A stretch of 33,931 nt of DNA from UMGS363 sp964402055 (GTDB lineage Bacteria; Bacillota; Clostridia; Oscillospirales; Ruminococcaceae), in the NCBI GenBank assembly GCA_964402055.1, contig CAYOAV010000017.1:1-33931 (forward strand). The letters run 5' to 3'. Position numbers and translations under genes: made by a program. How positions within the stretch are numbered: the first letter of the stretch is position 1; every line of letters begins with the position of its first letter. The notes below the pieces were generated by a model. That model had not been told where the DNA came from, made no database searches, and saw only the letters and a program-made list of their open reading frames with translations. Positions 17,425 through 26,045 of the stretch are shown here, in pieces.

Positions 17425-18647
17425 ACTAACTCCTTTGCACTTGCAGGATGTCTATTGGCGATTACCTCTGCAACAACTCCGCCCTTCATACGGATAACCC
17501 TATCCGCCATTTTTGCGATCTCCTCATTATGCGTAACCATCAAAAGAGTAGTTCCCGAACGGATAACCTCTTCAAGAACAGTCAGAACCTCAATGCTTGT
17601 TTCATAATCGAGGGCGGCTGTTGGCTCATCGGCGAGGATTATTCTCGGCTTTTTCACCAAGGCTCTTGCGATGGAAACACGCTGCTGCTGACCGCCTGAC
17701 ATCTGTGCAGGATAGTTGCCCTTTCTCTGCGAAAGACCTACCCTTTCAAGAGCCTCTGCCGCAGACATTGAATCATCGCATAATTCACCGATAAAATCGA
17801 GATTTTCTTCCGCTGTAAGCGTTGGCATAAGGTTATATGCCTGAAAAATGAAGCCGACCGAATGCCTGCGATATTCTGTAAGAGTTTTTTCGTCAGCTCT
17901 GGAATAATCCTTGCCCTCAAAAAAGAATGTTCCCGAGGTGAGCTGATCCATACCGCCGATAATGTTGAGCATAGTGGATTTTCCGCAGCCCGATTCGCCG
18001 AGAATTACAAGGAACTCGCCTTCTCTTATATCAAGATCAACGCCCTTTAGCACCTTAAGCTCATTTTCGCCCGAACCAAAGGTCTTGGTTACATTCCTAA
18101 GCGAAATTATCACCTTTTTATCCTCGACAAAGCCGAGGTTAAGTCCCCTGCCGTCAACAGCTATCGCAGTAAGCATTGCAAGATTTTCGCAAAGGGTGAC
18201 ATCCTCGTCATCGTAAAGCGAGCCGTCCTTTTTGTTGATTATCTGAATACAGCCGATAACCTCGTATTTATTTATAAGAGGCACGCAGATCATACTTTTG
18301 GTAACAAAGCCTGTTGCCTTGTCGAAACGTCCTGCCCATCTTACGTCCTTTTGGCAGTCCTTTACAACAGAGGATTTACCGCTCTGCACAACAGCTCCTG
18401 CAATTCCCTCCCCCGGTTCAAGGCTAAGACCAGTCAGATCACCGCCGCCTATCCAGAAGGACGGATATATACGCTTATCTCCTGTTGAATTATAGAACCA
18501 TACCGTTCCTGCCTCTGCATTTACAGCCTTAACGACCTCTGAAAGAGCTGTTCTTAACGCCTCCTCCAAGGATTCAGCCTGCTGGAGCAGAGTTGTAATC
18601 TCCCAAATCAGCTGTGTATAATCAATTTTTTTATTCTGTTCTCTCAT
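17418..18647 (-). CDS. ABC transporter ATPase with N-terminal GAF domain
   Basis: Residues about 10-165 form a GAF-like sensory domain (AGTVWFYN, LEPGEGIAGAVVQSGKSSVVKDC, SMICVPLINKYEVIGCIQIINKK). Residues about 178-400 are a LolD/MacB-type ATPase with Walker A GESGCGKST (218-226), Q-loop Gln269, signature MSGGQ (316-320), Walker B ILADE with Glu341 and the H-loop His373. A GAF domain in front of an exporter ATPase is unusual and suggests that a small ligand or redox signal gates transport. All ATPase motifs are intact. An AGGAGG lies 13 bases before the ATG, a longer gap than usual. The permease gene follows with overlap. Confidence 0.92.
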   Translation of the reverse strand: MREQNKKIDYTQLIWEITTLLQQAESLEEALRTALSEVVKAVNAEAGTVWFYNSTGDKRIYPSFWIGGGDLTGLSLEPGEGIAGAVVQSGKSSVVKDCQKDVRWAGRFDKATGFVTKSMICVPLINKYEVIGCIQIINKKDGSLYDDEDVTLCENLAMLTAIAVDGRGLNLGFVEDKKVIISLRNVTKTFGSGENELKVLKGVDLDIREGEFLVILGESGCGKSTMLNIIGGMDQLTSGTFFFEGKDYSRADEKTLTEYRRHSVGFIFQAYNLMPTLTAEENLDFIGELCDDSMSAAEALERVGLSQRKGNYPAQMSGGQQQRVSIARALVKKPRIILADEPTAALDYETSIEVLTVLEEVIRSGTTLLMVTHNEEIAKMADRVIRMKGGVVAEVIANRHPASAKELVW

Positions 18648-18689
18648 TTTGTAAATTTTTCCTCCTGAAAAAAATTAATTATACATTAG

Positions 18690-18718
18690 ATTATATCATA
18701 TCATTAACCGTTTGTCTA
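18690..18718 (-). promoter_or_regulatory. Predicted sigma-A promoter of the GAF-ABC operon
   Basis: Minus strand: -35 TAGACA (18718-18713), 17-base spacer, -10 TATAAT (18695-18690) preceded by TGA (extended -10). Confidence 0.7.
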
Positions 18719-18907
18719 TAATTAATCAGAAATTTATAATCGAGAACAATGGGAAGGAAAACTCGTCCCGTACAGGTTTTTATACAGATTGCAAACTGCT
18801 GATTGAATATGGTATGGTAAAAATGCACTAAAAAAAAATAATCAGAATTTTATGTGTTATTCACAAAGCCAAAAATTTCAAAAATGAAAAAAACCGTAAA
18901 AAAAGTG

Positions 18908-18936
18908 TTGTAGAGGGCGGTTTATGGTGGTATAAT
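18908..18936 (+). promoter_or_regulatory. Predicted promoter of mreB
   Basis: A perfect -10 TATAAT (18931-18936) has an extended TGG directly upstream; the -35 TTGTAG (18908-18913) at 17 bases is poor. The leader to mreB is about 85 bases. Confidence 0.55.
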
Positions 18937-19029
18937 ATATATGTGTAGTGCTATTTTGCATAAAATTAATGAAATATTGGGATTTATACTGAATAGAAAA
19001 CCATAAAAATAAAATTTTGGAGGATAAAA

Positions 19030-20046
19030 ATGTTTACCAGAGATATCGGAATTGACCTTGGAACTGCCAACACCCTCGTTTATATGAAGGGCAAGGGCAT
19101 TATTATAAGAGAACCATCTGTTGTTGCTGTTGACACACGCACGGACAGAGCTAAATATGTCGGTCAGGAGGCTAAGGACGTTATCGGACGTACTCCTGGA
19201 TCTATCATTGCGGTAAGACCTCTTAAGGACGGCGTTATCGCTGATTTTGAAATGACTACTACTATGCTTCAGGAATTTATCAGCAAGGCTCTTAAGGGTT
19301 CATTCTTCACAAAAGCCCGTGTTGTTATCTGCATCCCATCGGGCATTACTGCCGTTGAAAGACGTGCTGTAAAGGAAGCTGCTGAAAATTCAGGTGCTAA
19401 GCAGGTAAATATCATCGAAGAGCCTATGGCTGCTGCTATCGGTGCAGGACTTCCTGTTTCTGAACCGCAGGGTTCAATGATCGTTGACATCGGCGGTGGT
19501 ACATCAGAGGTCGCTGTTATATCTCTCGGAGGAATCGTTACCTCACGTTCCGTAAGGATCGCAGGCGATGCATTTGACACAGCTATCATCAATTATATCA
19601 AGAAAAAATATAACCTGCTCATCGGTGAAAGAACCGCTGAAAATGTTAAAATCGCTATCGGTTCTGCATTCCCTATGGAGCAGGAAACAGATATGGAAAT
19701 AAAGGGAAGAAATCTTCTTAACGGTCTTCCTGAAAATATCACTGTTACCTCGGCTGAAATAAGAGAAGCTCTCGCTGAACCACTTTCCCACGTTATCGAA
19801 GCTATCAAGGTCACACTTGAAAAAACTCCGCCTGAGCTTGCGGCTGATATCATCGATCAGGGCATTACCCTTGCAGGCGGCGGTGCTCTTATAAGAGGTC
19901 TTGACAAGCTTATCAACAAGGAAACAGGTATGCCTGTTAATATCGCAGAATCGCCGCTTGACTGCGTTGCAGACGGAACAGGCAAGGTTCTTGAGGATCT
20001 CGACAAGCTTCATGAAGTGCTTAACGATGATTCGAAATATTATTAA
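19030..20046 (+). CDS. mreB: Rod shape-determining protein MreB
   Basis: This 338-residue bacterial actin polymerises under the membrane and directs lateral wall synthesis. Actin-fold nucleotide motifs are present: phosphate 1 IGIDLGTANTLVYMKGKG, connecting region CIPSGITAVERRAVKEAA, phosphate 2 MIVDIGGGTSEVAVISLGG, and the adenosine motif ITLAGGGALIRGLD. A GGAGG sits 6-7 bases before the ATG. The length is typical. It heads mreB-mreC-mreD-PBP2, but an intrinsic terminator follows its stop codon, so it is probably made in excess over its partners. Confidence 0.97.
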   Translation: MFTRDIGIDLGTANTLVYMKGKGIIIREPSVVAVDTRTDRAKYVGQEAKDVIGRTPGSIIAVRPLKDGVIADFEMTTTMLQEFISKALKGSFFTKARVVICIPSGITAVERRAVKEAAENSGAKQVNIIEEPMAAAIGAGLPVSEPQGSMIVDIGGGTSEVAVISLGGIVTSRSVRIAGDAFDTAIINYIKKKYNLLIGERTAENVKIAIGSAFPMEQETDMEIKGRNLLNGLPENITVTSAEIREALAEPLSHVIEAIKVTLEKTPPELAADIIDQGITLAGGGALIRGLDKLINKETGMPVNIAESPLDCVADGTGKVLEDLDKLHEVLNDDSKYY

Positions 20047-20066
20047 TGCAAATTGAAACATTTATC

Positions 20067-20111
20067 AGCCGATATAGCGGATTTATTCAAAAATCTGCCA
20101 ATCGGCTTTTT
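20067..20111 (+). terminator. Internal terminator between mreB and mreC
   Basis: AGCCGAT (20067-20073) pairs with ATCGGCT (20101-20107), with a second helix GCGGATTT/AAATCTGC inside, and T5 (20107-20111) follows. It is probably partial, since mreC has no clear promoter of its own. Confidence 0.72.
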
Positions 20112-20140
20112 GTGCTTATTAAATTAAGGGAGCTGACGAG

Positions 20141-20989
20141 GTGAGAGATTTTTTCAGATCAACAAAATTCAAGATTATTATTGCCGTAATTGCATTGCTT
20201 ATCGGCTTTATGATATATTCTCTTACAACAGGCGGCTATGCTATCCTCGGAGTTTCCGTTTTTGACGCTGTCACAGAGCCTTTCCAAAAGGCTTCAAGGA
20301 GCATTTCCGAGCGTGTTTCACTAACCATCGATACATTTGTCCATGCACAGAATTACCGCAAGGAAAATGAACAGCTCCGTGAACAGCTTAATAAGCTTTA
20401 TAACGATATTATCGACTACGACCGCATTCAGACCGAAAATTCCGAGCTTAAACAGCTTCTCGGACTTAAAGAGGAAAATGAAGATTTCGTTTTCTCATCG
20501 CCCTGTTCTGTCATCGCAAGAACGACAAACGATCCATACGGTTCATTTACTATCGATAAGGGCAGCAAGGACGGAATTTCCCCGAACGACCCTGTTATGA
20601 CCTCACAGGGAATGCTTGGAATTTGCTATGACGTTTCGGAAAGCACTTCAAAGGTGAGAACGCTCCTTTCGCCGAAATCAGCAGTGGGAGTTACTGTTCT
20701 GCGTACAAAGGCGGCAGGAATACTTGAGGGCGGATATGAATATGCCTCGGATGGACTTTGCATAATGAGCTATATTGATAAATCCGCTGAAATTATGCTC
20801 GGCGATATCGTATTCACATCGGGAAGTGAAACATTTCCATCGGGTCAGCTTGTCGGAACGGTCGAGGAAATCGTTATGGAGGACAGCGGTCTTTCAAAAT
20901 ATGCCCTTATCAAGCCAGCGGCAGATCCGTTTTCCGTTTCCACAGTATTCGTAATAACCGATTTCGAGGGTCAGAAAACAGGGGATTGA
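20141..20989 (+). CDS. mreC: Rod shape-determining protein MreC
   Basis: This 282-residue protein has a short cytoplasmic N-terminus, one membrane helix (about 11-30) and a coiled coil (about 65-110, YRKENEQLREQLNKLYNDI), followed by the beta-domain of MreC with CSVIARTTNDPYGSFTIDKGSKDGI and GDIVFTSGSETFPSGQLVGTV. It links MreB to PBP2 outside the membrane. Translation starts at GTG (20141) behind GGGAG. mreD follows after 13 bases. Confidence 0.95.
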   Translation: MRDFFRSTKFKIIIAVIALLIGFMIYSLTTGGYAILGVSVFDAVTEPFQKASRSISERVSLTIDTFVHAQNYRKENEQLREQLNKLYNDIIDYDRIQTENSELKQLLGLKEENEDFVFSSPCSVIARTTNDPYGSFTIDKGSKDGISPNDPVMTSQGMLGICYDVSESTSKVRTLLSPKSAVGVTVLRTKAAGILEGGYEYASDGLCIMSYIDKSAEIMLGDIVFTSGSETFPSGQLVGTVEEIVMEDSGLSKYALIKPAADPFSVSTVFVITDFEGQKTGD

Positions 20990-21002
20990 CAGGAGGCAAA
21001 GC

Positions 21003-21569
21003 TTGAACATAGAAATAAAAAAGAAAAAGGAAAAACAGCGTGCCGTAATAAGATGGCTTCTGTATTTCGTCCTGCTTTTTATAGAATATATTTTTATGAC
21101 AACAATGCCGTCAGTAAAAAAAATGCCGCTGTTGCTGCTCTCTACGGCGATGTGCATTTCCGTTTTTGAGGATCCGTTCAATTCGGCTATTCTCGGCTGT
21201 CTTGCAGGGCTTATGCTTGACGCTGCCGAGGGAACTATTTTCGGACTTAATGGCGTTATACTTACGATGTGCTGCCTTATGACATCGCTTCTTTTCTATT
21301 TTATTATGAGAAAGCATATCCTTAACGTGCTGTTTCTTACAGCTGCTTCCTCTTTTATACAGACAGGATTTCGGTATATATTCTATTATTCCGTCTGGGG
21401 ATATGATGCAGACGGCAAAATCTATCTTCAGGAAATGCTCCCGATCATGCTTATGACTATCGCTTCGGCGGCGGCATTTTATCCGCTGATAAAATATATG
21501 TCGGTAAGGCTCGGCATAATCAAGGAAACCTATGTTGAAGAAAAATCCGAGAATATAGTGAGAGAATAA
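21003..21569 (+). CDS. mreD: Rod shape-determining protein MreD
   Basis: This 188-residue, very hydrophobic protein has about five or six membrane helices after a basic N-terminus (IEIKKKKEKQRAVIRW). Family-like parts are DPFNSAILGCLAGLMLDAAEG and the later FLTAASSFIQTGFRYIFYY. The start is a TTG at 21003; it is supported by a perfect AGGAGG 6 bases upstream, right behind the mreC stop. PBP2 begins one base after its stop, so translation is probably coupled. Confidence 0.92.
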   Translation: MNIEIKKKKEKQRAVIRWLLYFVLLFIEYIFMTTMPSVKKMPLLLLSTAMCISVFEDPFNSAILGCLAGLMLDAAEGTIFGLNGVILTMCCLMTSLLFYFIMRKHILNVLFLTAASSFIQTGFRYIFYYSVWGYDADGKIYLQEMLPIMLMTIASAAAFYPLIKYMSVRLGIIKETYVEEKSENIVRE

Positions 21570-21570
21570 T

Positions 21571-23652
21571 ATGAATTTTTCTTTTATCGCAAAAAAAATC
21601 AGAACCGTGCTGTTGATAGCCGCTGTTCTTGTTTCAATGTCGCTATGTGCGGTCGCTCTTATGAAAATGCAGATTGTTGACGGCGAAAAATATCTTGAAC
21701 AGTCAAAAAGCACACGAACTATCACGCAGGATATCAACGCTCCAAGAGGTGAAATCGTTGACGCTTCGGGAACTGCTGTTGTAAGCAACAAGGTCGGTTA
21801 TAATGTCATTCTCGAAAAGGCTTTTTTATCCTCGGATAAGCAGGAAATAAACAGAATAGTGCTTGCTATCGCTGAAATACTTGAAGAGGATAACGTCGGT
21901 TGGAACGATACTCTGCCGATTAGTACGGAAAAGCCTTATACCTTTGACGAAATGCGTGACAGCGATATTGTAAAGCTAAGGAAAAATATATCCGTCCAGC
22001 CTTATGCAACAGCCGAGGAATGTATTGAAGCGATGACTGAGCTTTATGAAATAGATGATAAATATACCGTTCATCAGAAAAGAATTATCATCGGTATACG
22101 CTACGAAATGACGCTGAAAAGCTTCTCGCTTGCAAACAGATATACCCTTGCAGAGGATATTCCGATGGAAAGCGTTATCAAGCTTAAGGAAAAATCATAT
22201 GATCTTGAAGGAATGGACGTTGCCGAGGAGGCTATCAGAGTTTACGAGGACACAAACTATGCTCCGCACCTTGTCGGAACGGTCGGTTCAATTAATTCCG
22301 AGGAATATGAGGAGCTTAAGGACAGCGGTTATATGCTCAATGACGTTCTAGGAAAAAGCGGCGTTGAAAAGGCTATGGAAAACGCATTGCGTGGAAAAAC
22401 AGGCACTCGTGAGCTGGAGCTTTTAAACGGGATCGTTTCATCAGACACTATTACAAAGGAAACAGTCCCTGGAAATACCGTAAAGCTGACAATTGATATG
22501 GATTATCAGCAAAAGGTCCAGCAGATACTTGAAAATCATATTACATGGCTCAATAATCAGACTTCTGAAAATAAAAAGGGCGAAAATGCCAACGCAGGTG
22601 CAATTGTCGTTACGGACGTTAAAACTGGTGCAATGTTAGCCGCCGCTACTTCGCCGACTTACAGCATAAACGATTATCTGAACAACTATTCCGCTGTTGC
22701 AAACGGCGAAAATTCACCGCTTATAAACCGTGCAACCTCGGGACTTTACCGTCCAGGTTCAACGTTCAAGACAGTTACCGCTACGGCAGGTCTTAACGAG
22801 GGAATAATTACCTCCGATACCCATATTTCCTGCAATCAGGTGTATAATTACTGGGAGGATTACAAGCCGAAATGCACAGGCTATCACGGCAGGATAAACG
22901 TTATCACGGCGATCGAAAAATCCTGCAATATCTTCTTTTACGAAACAGGCAGACTTCTCGGGATAAATAAGCTTTCAGAATATGCTGCAATGTACGGCTT
23001 CGGACAGAATACAGGTCTTGAAACAGGCGATGCGGCAGGTTATTTCGCAACCCCAGAAAGCTTCACACAAAGACGGCTTGAATGGCAGGCAGGCCTTGTT
23101 GTTCAGGCGGCTATCGGTCAGTCGGAAACCTATGCTACTCCCCTACAGCTTGCAATGCAGGCAAGCACTATCGCAAACCGAGGTACAAGATACAAGCCTT
23201 ATATCGTTGACAGCGTTTACACATACAATATGGAGCGGCTTGTGAGCAAAACCTATCCGAGCGTTGCGGCAAAAATCCCCGATGAAACAGGCTCGACCTT
23301 TGATACTATAATCGAGGGTATGATAAATGCGGCAAATTTTCTCCCCTATTCATATCCTGCCGTTAAGGATTATTACACCGATTATCGCCTTACAGAGCTT
23401 CCCGAACAGGCGGCTATAAAAACAGGTACTCCGCAGATGACCTCCTCAGAGGACACAGGCTCATCATTTATAGGCTTTTATCCTGCTGATGACCCTGTTA
23501 TCGCTTTTTCAGGCTTCGTTGAGCATGGCGAATATTCAAAATTTATGATAAGGCAGATCATCGAGGCTTATTTTGACGAAAATTATAAGGTCGCAGAGCC
23601 TGTTATAACGACTGATGAGGATATTACCGAGGTTCTTGCTGATTTAACATAA
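21571..23652 (+). CDS. mrdA: Penicillin-binding protein 2 (elongation transpeptidase)
   Basis: This 693-residue class B PBP cross-links peptidoglycan during elongation. It has a cytoplasmic N-terminus and a membrane helix (about 11-32), a PBP dimerisation domain (INAPRGEIVDASGTAVVSN; later HLVGTVGSINSEEYEELK and LNDVLGKSGVEKAME), and the transpeptidase domain with active-site Ser397 in RPGSTFK, SCN at 451-453 and KTG at 617-619. All catalytic motifs are intact. It is the last gene of the mre operon, with a perfect 11-bp terminator right after it. It ends without a long C-terminal tail. Confidence 0.95.
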   Translation: MNFSFIAKKIRTVLLIAAVLVSMSLCAVALMKMQIVDGEKYLEQSKSTRTITQDINAPRGEIVDASGTAVVSNKVGYNVILEKAFLSSDKQEINRIVLAIAEILEEDNVGWNDTLPISTEKPYTFDEMRDSDIVKLRKNISVQPYATAEECIEAMTELYEIDDKYTVHQKRIIIGIRYEMTLKSFSLANRYTLAEDIPMESVIKLKEKSYDLEGMDVAEEAIRVYEDTNYAPHLVGTVGSINSEEYEELKDSGYMLNDVLGKSGVEKAMENALRGKTGTRELELLNGIVSSDTITKETVPGNTVKLTIDMDYQQKVQQILENHITWLNNQTSENKKGENANAGAIVVTDVKTGAMLAAATSPTYSINDYLNNYSAVANGENSPLINRATSGLYRPGSTFKTVTATAGLNEGIITSDTHISCNQVYNYWEDYKPKCTGYHGRINVITAIEKSCNIFFYETGRLLGINKLSEYAAMYGFGQNTGLETGDAAGYFATPESFTQRRLEWQAGLVVQAAIGQSETYATPLQLAMQASTIANRGTRYKPYIVDSVYTYNMERLVSKTYPSVAAKIPDETGSTFDTIIEGMINAANFLPYSYPAVKDYYTDYRLTELPEQAAIKTGTPQMTSSEDTGSSFIGFYPADDPVIAFSGFVEHGEYSKFMIRQIIEAYFDENYKVAEPVITTDEDITEVLADLT

Positions 23653-23667
23653 TAGCACAGTAACACA

Positions 23668-23702
23668 ACTGCACAGATATACAAAATCTGTGCAGTGTTT
23701 TT
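23668..23702 (+). terminator. Terminator of the mre operon
   Basis: ACTGCACAGAT (23668-23678) pairs perfectly with ATCTGTGCAGT (23686-23696) around a 7-base loop, then GTTTTTA. Confidence 0.88.
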
Positions 23703-23777
23703 ATGTGCAAAACAACCAAAGAAAATATGAAAAAACAAGCTAACTTGACAAAATTGTGCAGATTAATAAAAAAACAC

Positions 23778-23806
23778 TTGGAGTTTTCAATAAAATGTGG
23801 TACAAT
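23778..23806 (+). promoter_or_regulatory. Predicted promoter of minD-mgsA
   Basis: -10 TACAAT (23801-23806) with extended TGG; the -35 TTGGAG (23778-23783) at 17 bases is weak. The layout is very like that of the mreB promoter. A perfect TTGACA at about 23746-23751 lies too far upstream to pair with this -10. Confidence 0.55.
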
Positions 23807-23880
23807 ATATATTAATTGATAGTCATAAATGGTTAAGCTGTTTGTGGCTCTATTCTCTCTGTATCAGGAAGGAGTTTTTT

Positions 23881-24627
23881 ATGTCTAAAATCATTGCAAT
23901 AACTTCAGGTAAAGGCGGCACAGGCAAGTCCTCCATTTGTGCCGAGCTTGGCTTCGCTCTTGCCAAGCAGGGACACAGAACTCTTATTATAGAACTTGAT
24001 TTCGGTCTTAGATGCCTTGATATTATGCTCGGCGTTAAGGACGATGTTAAATATGACCTCGGTGCTGTTATTTCGGGCGAGGTTGACGTTTATCAGGCAA
24101 CTACTCCTGTTAAGATCGCTTCAAATTTAAGCCTTGTATGCGCTCCGGAAGATCCTTTTTCAAAGGTTGACGCTGCTACTATAAAGCGTATCTGTGAGGA
24201 AATGAGAAAATATTATGAATACATAATCGTTGATACCTCCGCAGGTACTAATGAAAGCGTTTTTGACGTTGTTGAGCAGTCTGACCTTATCCTCATAAAT
24301 ACAACTCCCGACCCGATATGCGTTCGTGACGCAAGAGCTATGTCCGATGAGTTTTACAAGAGAGGAAATAAAAAGCAGAGGCTTATCATCAATAAGATCG
24401 ATCCTGATATATTCCAGTCGGATATCATTACCGACCTTGACGATATCATAGATACAGTCGGAGTTCAGCTTATCGGCGTAATTCCTAACGATGACGCTGT
24501 TGTTATCTCCACAGGAAAGGGTATACCTCTTCCCTCTAATTCTAACGCATTCAAGGCGTTCGACGCTATCTCCCGCCGTGTAAAGGGCGAGGATGTTCCG
24601 CTTAGCTTTAAGATGCTTCTCCAGTAA
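23881..24627 (+). CDS. minD: Septum site-determining protein MinD (ParA/MinD ATPase)
   Basis: This 248-residue protein is a deviant Walker A ATPase of the MinD type (GKGGTGKSS at about 10-18, signature Lys11; ELDFGLRCLDIMLG; IIVDTSAG; NKIDPDIF). MinD normally places the division septum together with MinC and, in some species, MinE or DivIVA. No minC or minE is seen in this window. The C-terminus ends GEDVPLSFKMLLQ, without the usual long basic amphipathic membrane helix. The ATG at 23881 follows GGAAGGAG; an upstream in-frame codon at 23797 overlaps the promoter and is rejected. It may be a MinD paralogue with another cargo. Confidence 0.88.
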   Translation: MSKIIAITSGKGGTGKSSICAELGFALAKQGHRTLIIELDFGLRCLDIMLGVKDDVKYDLGAVISGEVDVYQATTPVKIASNLSLVCAPEDPFSKVDAATIKRICEEMRKYYEYIIVDTSAGTNESVFDVVEQSDLILINTTPDPICVRDARAMSDEFYKRGNKKQRLIINKIDPDIFQSDIITDLDDIIDTVGVQLIGVIPNDDAVVISTGKGIPLPSNSNAFKAFDAISRRVKGEDVPLSFKMLLQ

Positions 24628-24675
24628 ATAAACGGATAATTACCAAAATAAACTATAGAAGGGGAGTTTCGTCCA

Positions 24676-25080
24676 ATGAATATTGCACTTATCGCACATG
24701 ACTCAAAAAAGGAATTACTTGTTCAATTCTGCATTGCATATTGCGGAATACTTTCAAAACATGACCTTTGTGCAACCGGAACAACAGGAAAAATGGTTTC
24801 ACAGGCTACAGGACTTAACATAAAAAGCTATTTAAGCGGCTCCCAGGGCGGTGACCAGCAGATTGCTGCAAGGATATCCTGCAATGAAATAGATCTGCTG
24901 CTCTTCTTCCGTGATCCACTTTCGCCAAAGCCGCATGAGCCTAACGAGATGAATCTTTTAAGGCTCTGCGATGTTCATAATATCCCTGTCGCAACAAATA
25001 TTGCTACGGCAGAGGCTCTTATCCACGCACTTGAAAGAGGCGATCTTGACTGGCGACAGATCGTCAACCCTAACATATGA
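24676..25080 (+). CDS. mgsA: Methylglyoxal synthase
   Basis: This 134-residue enzyme turns dihydroxyacetone phosphate into methylglyoxal and phosphate, a bypass of lower glycolysis used when sugar phosphates build up. It has the family motifs IALIAHDSKKELLV, CATGTTGKMV, LSGSQGGDQQIAARI, the catalytic Asp in LLFFRDPLSPKPHEPN, and HNIPVATNIATAEALI. The start has GGGGAG 9 bases upstream. It lies 48 bases after minD and is probably cotranscribed with it. A terminator follows. Confidence 0.96.
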   Translation: MNIALIAHDSKKELLVQFCIAYCGILSKHDLCATGTTGKMVSQATGLNIKSYLSGSQGGDQQIAARISCNEIDLLLFFRDPLSPKPHEPNEMNLLRLCDVHNIPVATNIATAEALIHALERGDLDWRQIVNPNI

Positions 25081-25138
25081 TATCAATCATATTCCGTATT
25101 TTATATGGATATGTTTTGATACATCCCTTTTTATTTTT

Positions 25139-25170
25139 CCCTGCTTGTGTAACAGCAAGCAGGGTTTTTT
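25139..25170 (+). terminator. Terminator after mgsA
   Basis: CCCTGCTTG (25139-25147) pairs perfectly with CAAGCAGGG (25156-25164) around an 8-base loop, followed by six T (25165-25170). Confidence 0.93.
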
Positions 25171-25179
25171 CATATTATA
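25151..25179 (+). promoter_or_regulatory. Possible sigma-K-like sporulation promoter of dpsAB
   Basis: AACA (25151-25154) and CATATTATA (25171-25179), 16 bases apart, fit the known sigma-K pattern of an AC-containing -35 and CATANNNTA -10. In Bacillus subtilis the dipicolinate synthase operon depends on sigma-K. The match is short, in A+T-rich DNA, and overlaps the mgsA terminator, so it is only a suggestion. Confidence 0.3.
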
Positions 25180-25223
25180 TATAAACCTGAAATTCAATTT
25201 CTGAAAGAGAAAGGACAATTCTT

Positions 25224-26045
25224 ATGAAAAAATGCTTTCTTATTGCAGGCGGTGATCTTCGCTTTGAAAGGCTTGCTGAATTTCTTGGGGAAAATAACTG
25301 CCTTGTTTTAAACAATATAAATCAGAATATTAAAGCGGATTATCTTATTCTTCCGCTTCCTGTCAGCCTTGACGGAAAAAATCTTAATTGCGGGGATGAA
25401 ATAATTCCGCTTCTAGACCTTATTGACAGGGTTAAGGACGATGGAATTATTTTCGGTGGACGTTTCCCAGAAAAATTCCGAAAAAAAGCCGAGGAAATGA
25501 GCCTTAATGTTATAGATTATTCCGAACGTGAGGAATTTGCTGTCCTGAATGCAGAAGCAACTGCCGAGGGTGCTTTGCAGGCGGCTATGGAGAACACCGA
25601 CCGCACAATCATGGGGCAGAAAATCCTCATTATCGGAATGGGAAGAATTGCAAAGGCTCTTATTCATCTGCTTAACGGATTTAACGCAAAAATAACCATA
25701 GCCGCACGAAAAAGCTCCGACCGAGCTTGGGCGGAGCTTTTAGGCTGTAAAGCCATTGATATATCAAAAATAAAAACAGAGCTTGAAAAAGCTGATATTA
25801 TCTTTAACACCGTGCCTGCGATGGTGCTTAATGGTGAGTTACTTGAAAATGCAAACAGGAAATGCATTATTATCGACCTTGCTTCAAAGCCTGGGGGAAC
25901 TGATTTCAAAGCGGCTGAAAAGCTTGGGATAAAGGCACTTCATCTGCTTGGAATTCCAGGGAAAGCCGCACCGACAACGGCAGGCATAACAATTGGAAAA
26001 ACCATATTTAATATACTTGAAGAAAGGGGCGATAAATTTGTCTGA
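25224..26045 (+). CDS. dpsA: Dipicolinate synthase subunit A
   Basis: This 273-residue protein oxidises a tetrahydrodipicolinate-pathway intermediate to dipicolinate, the calcium chelator of the spore core, together with DpsB. It has the DpsA N-terminal domain (IAGGDLRFERLAEFL, ADYLILPLPVSLDG) and a Rossmann domain with IIGMGRIAKALIHLL (about 135-149), then CIIIDLASKPGGTDF, ALHLLGIPGKAAPTTAG. The ATG follows GAAAGGA. Its end overlaps dpsB by 8 bases. Confidence 0.94.
   Translation: MKKCFLIAGGDLRFERLAEFLGENNCLVLNNINQNIKADYLILPLPVSLDGKNLNCGDEIIPLLDLIDRVKDDGIIFGGRFPEKFRKKAEEMSLNVIDYSEREEFAVLNAEATAEGALQAAMENTDRTIMGQKILIIGMGRIAKALIHLLNGFNAKITIAARKSSDRAWAELLGCKAIDISKIKTELEKADIIFNTVPAMVLNGELLENANRKCIIIDLASKPGGTDFKAAEKLGIKALHLLGIPGKAAPTTAGITIGKTIFNILEERGDKFV

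Larger units (their letters stand above)
18648..19029. other. 382-base divergent intergenic region (ABC operon / mreB)
   Basis: It contains the minus-strand promoter of the ABC operon near 18690-18718 and the plus-strand mreB promoter near 18908-18936. The A+T-rich stretch between them (about 18720-18900) shows no gene, repeat or hairpin that can be supported. Confidence 0.6.

Noticed and set aside
19543..20061. 172-codon open frame on the minus strand inside mreB
   Set aside because: Antisense shadow of a conserved gene; its composition reflects the mreB codon pattern.
21111..21791. 226-codon open frame on the minus strand inside mreD and PBP2
   Set aside because: Antisense shadow; no start signal and His/Arg/Cys-rich sequence without family features.
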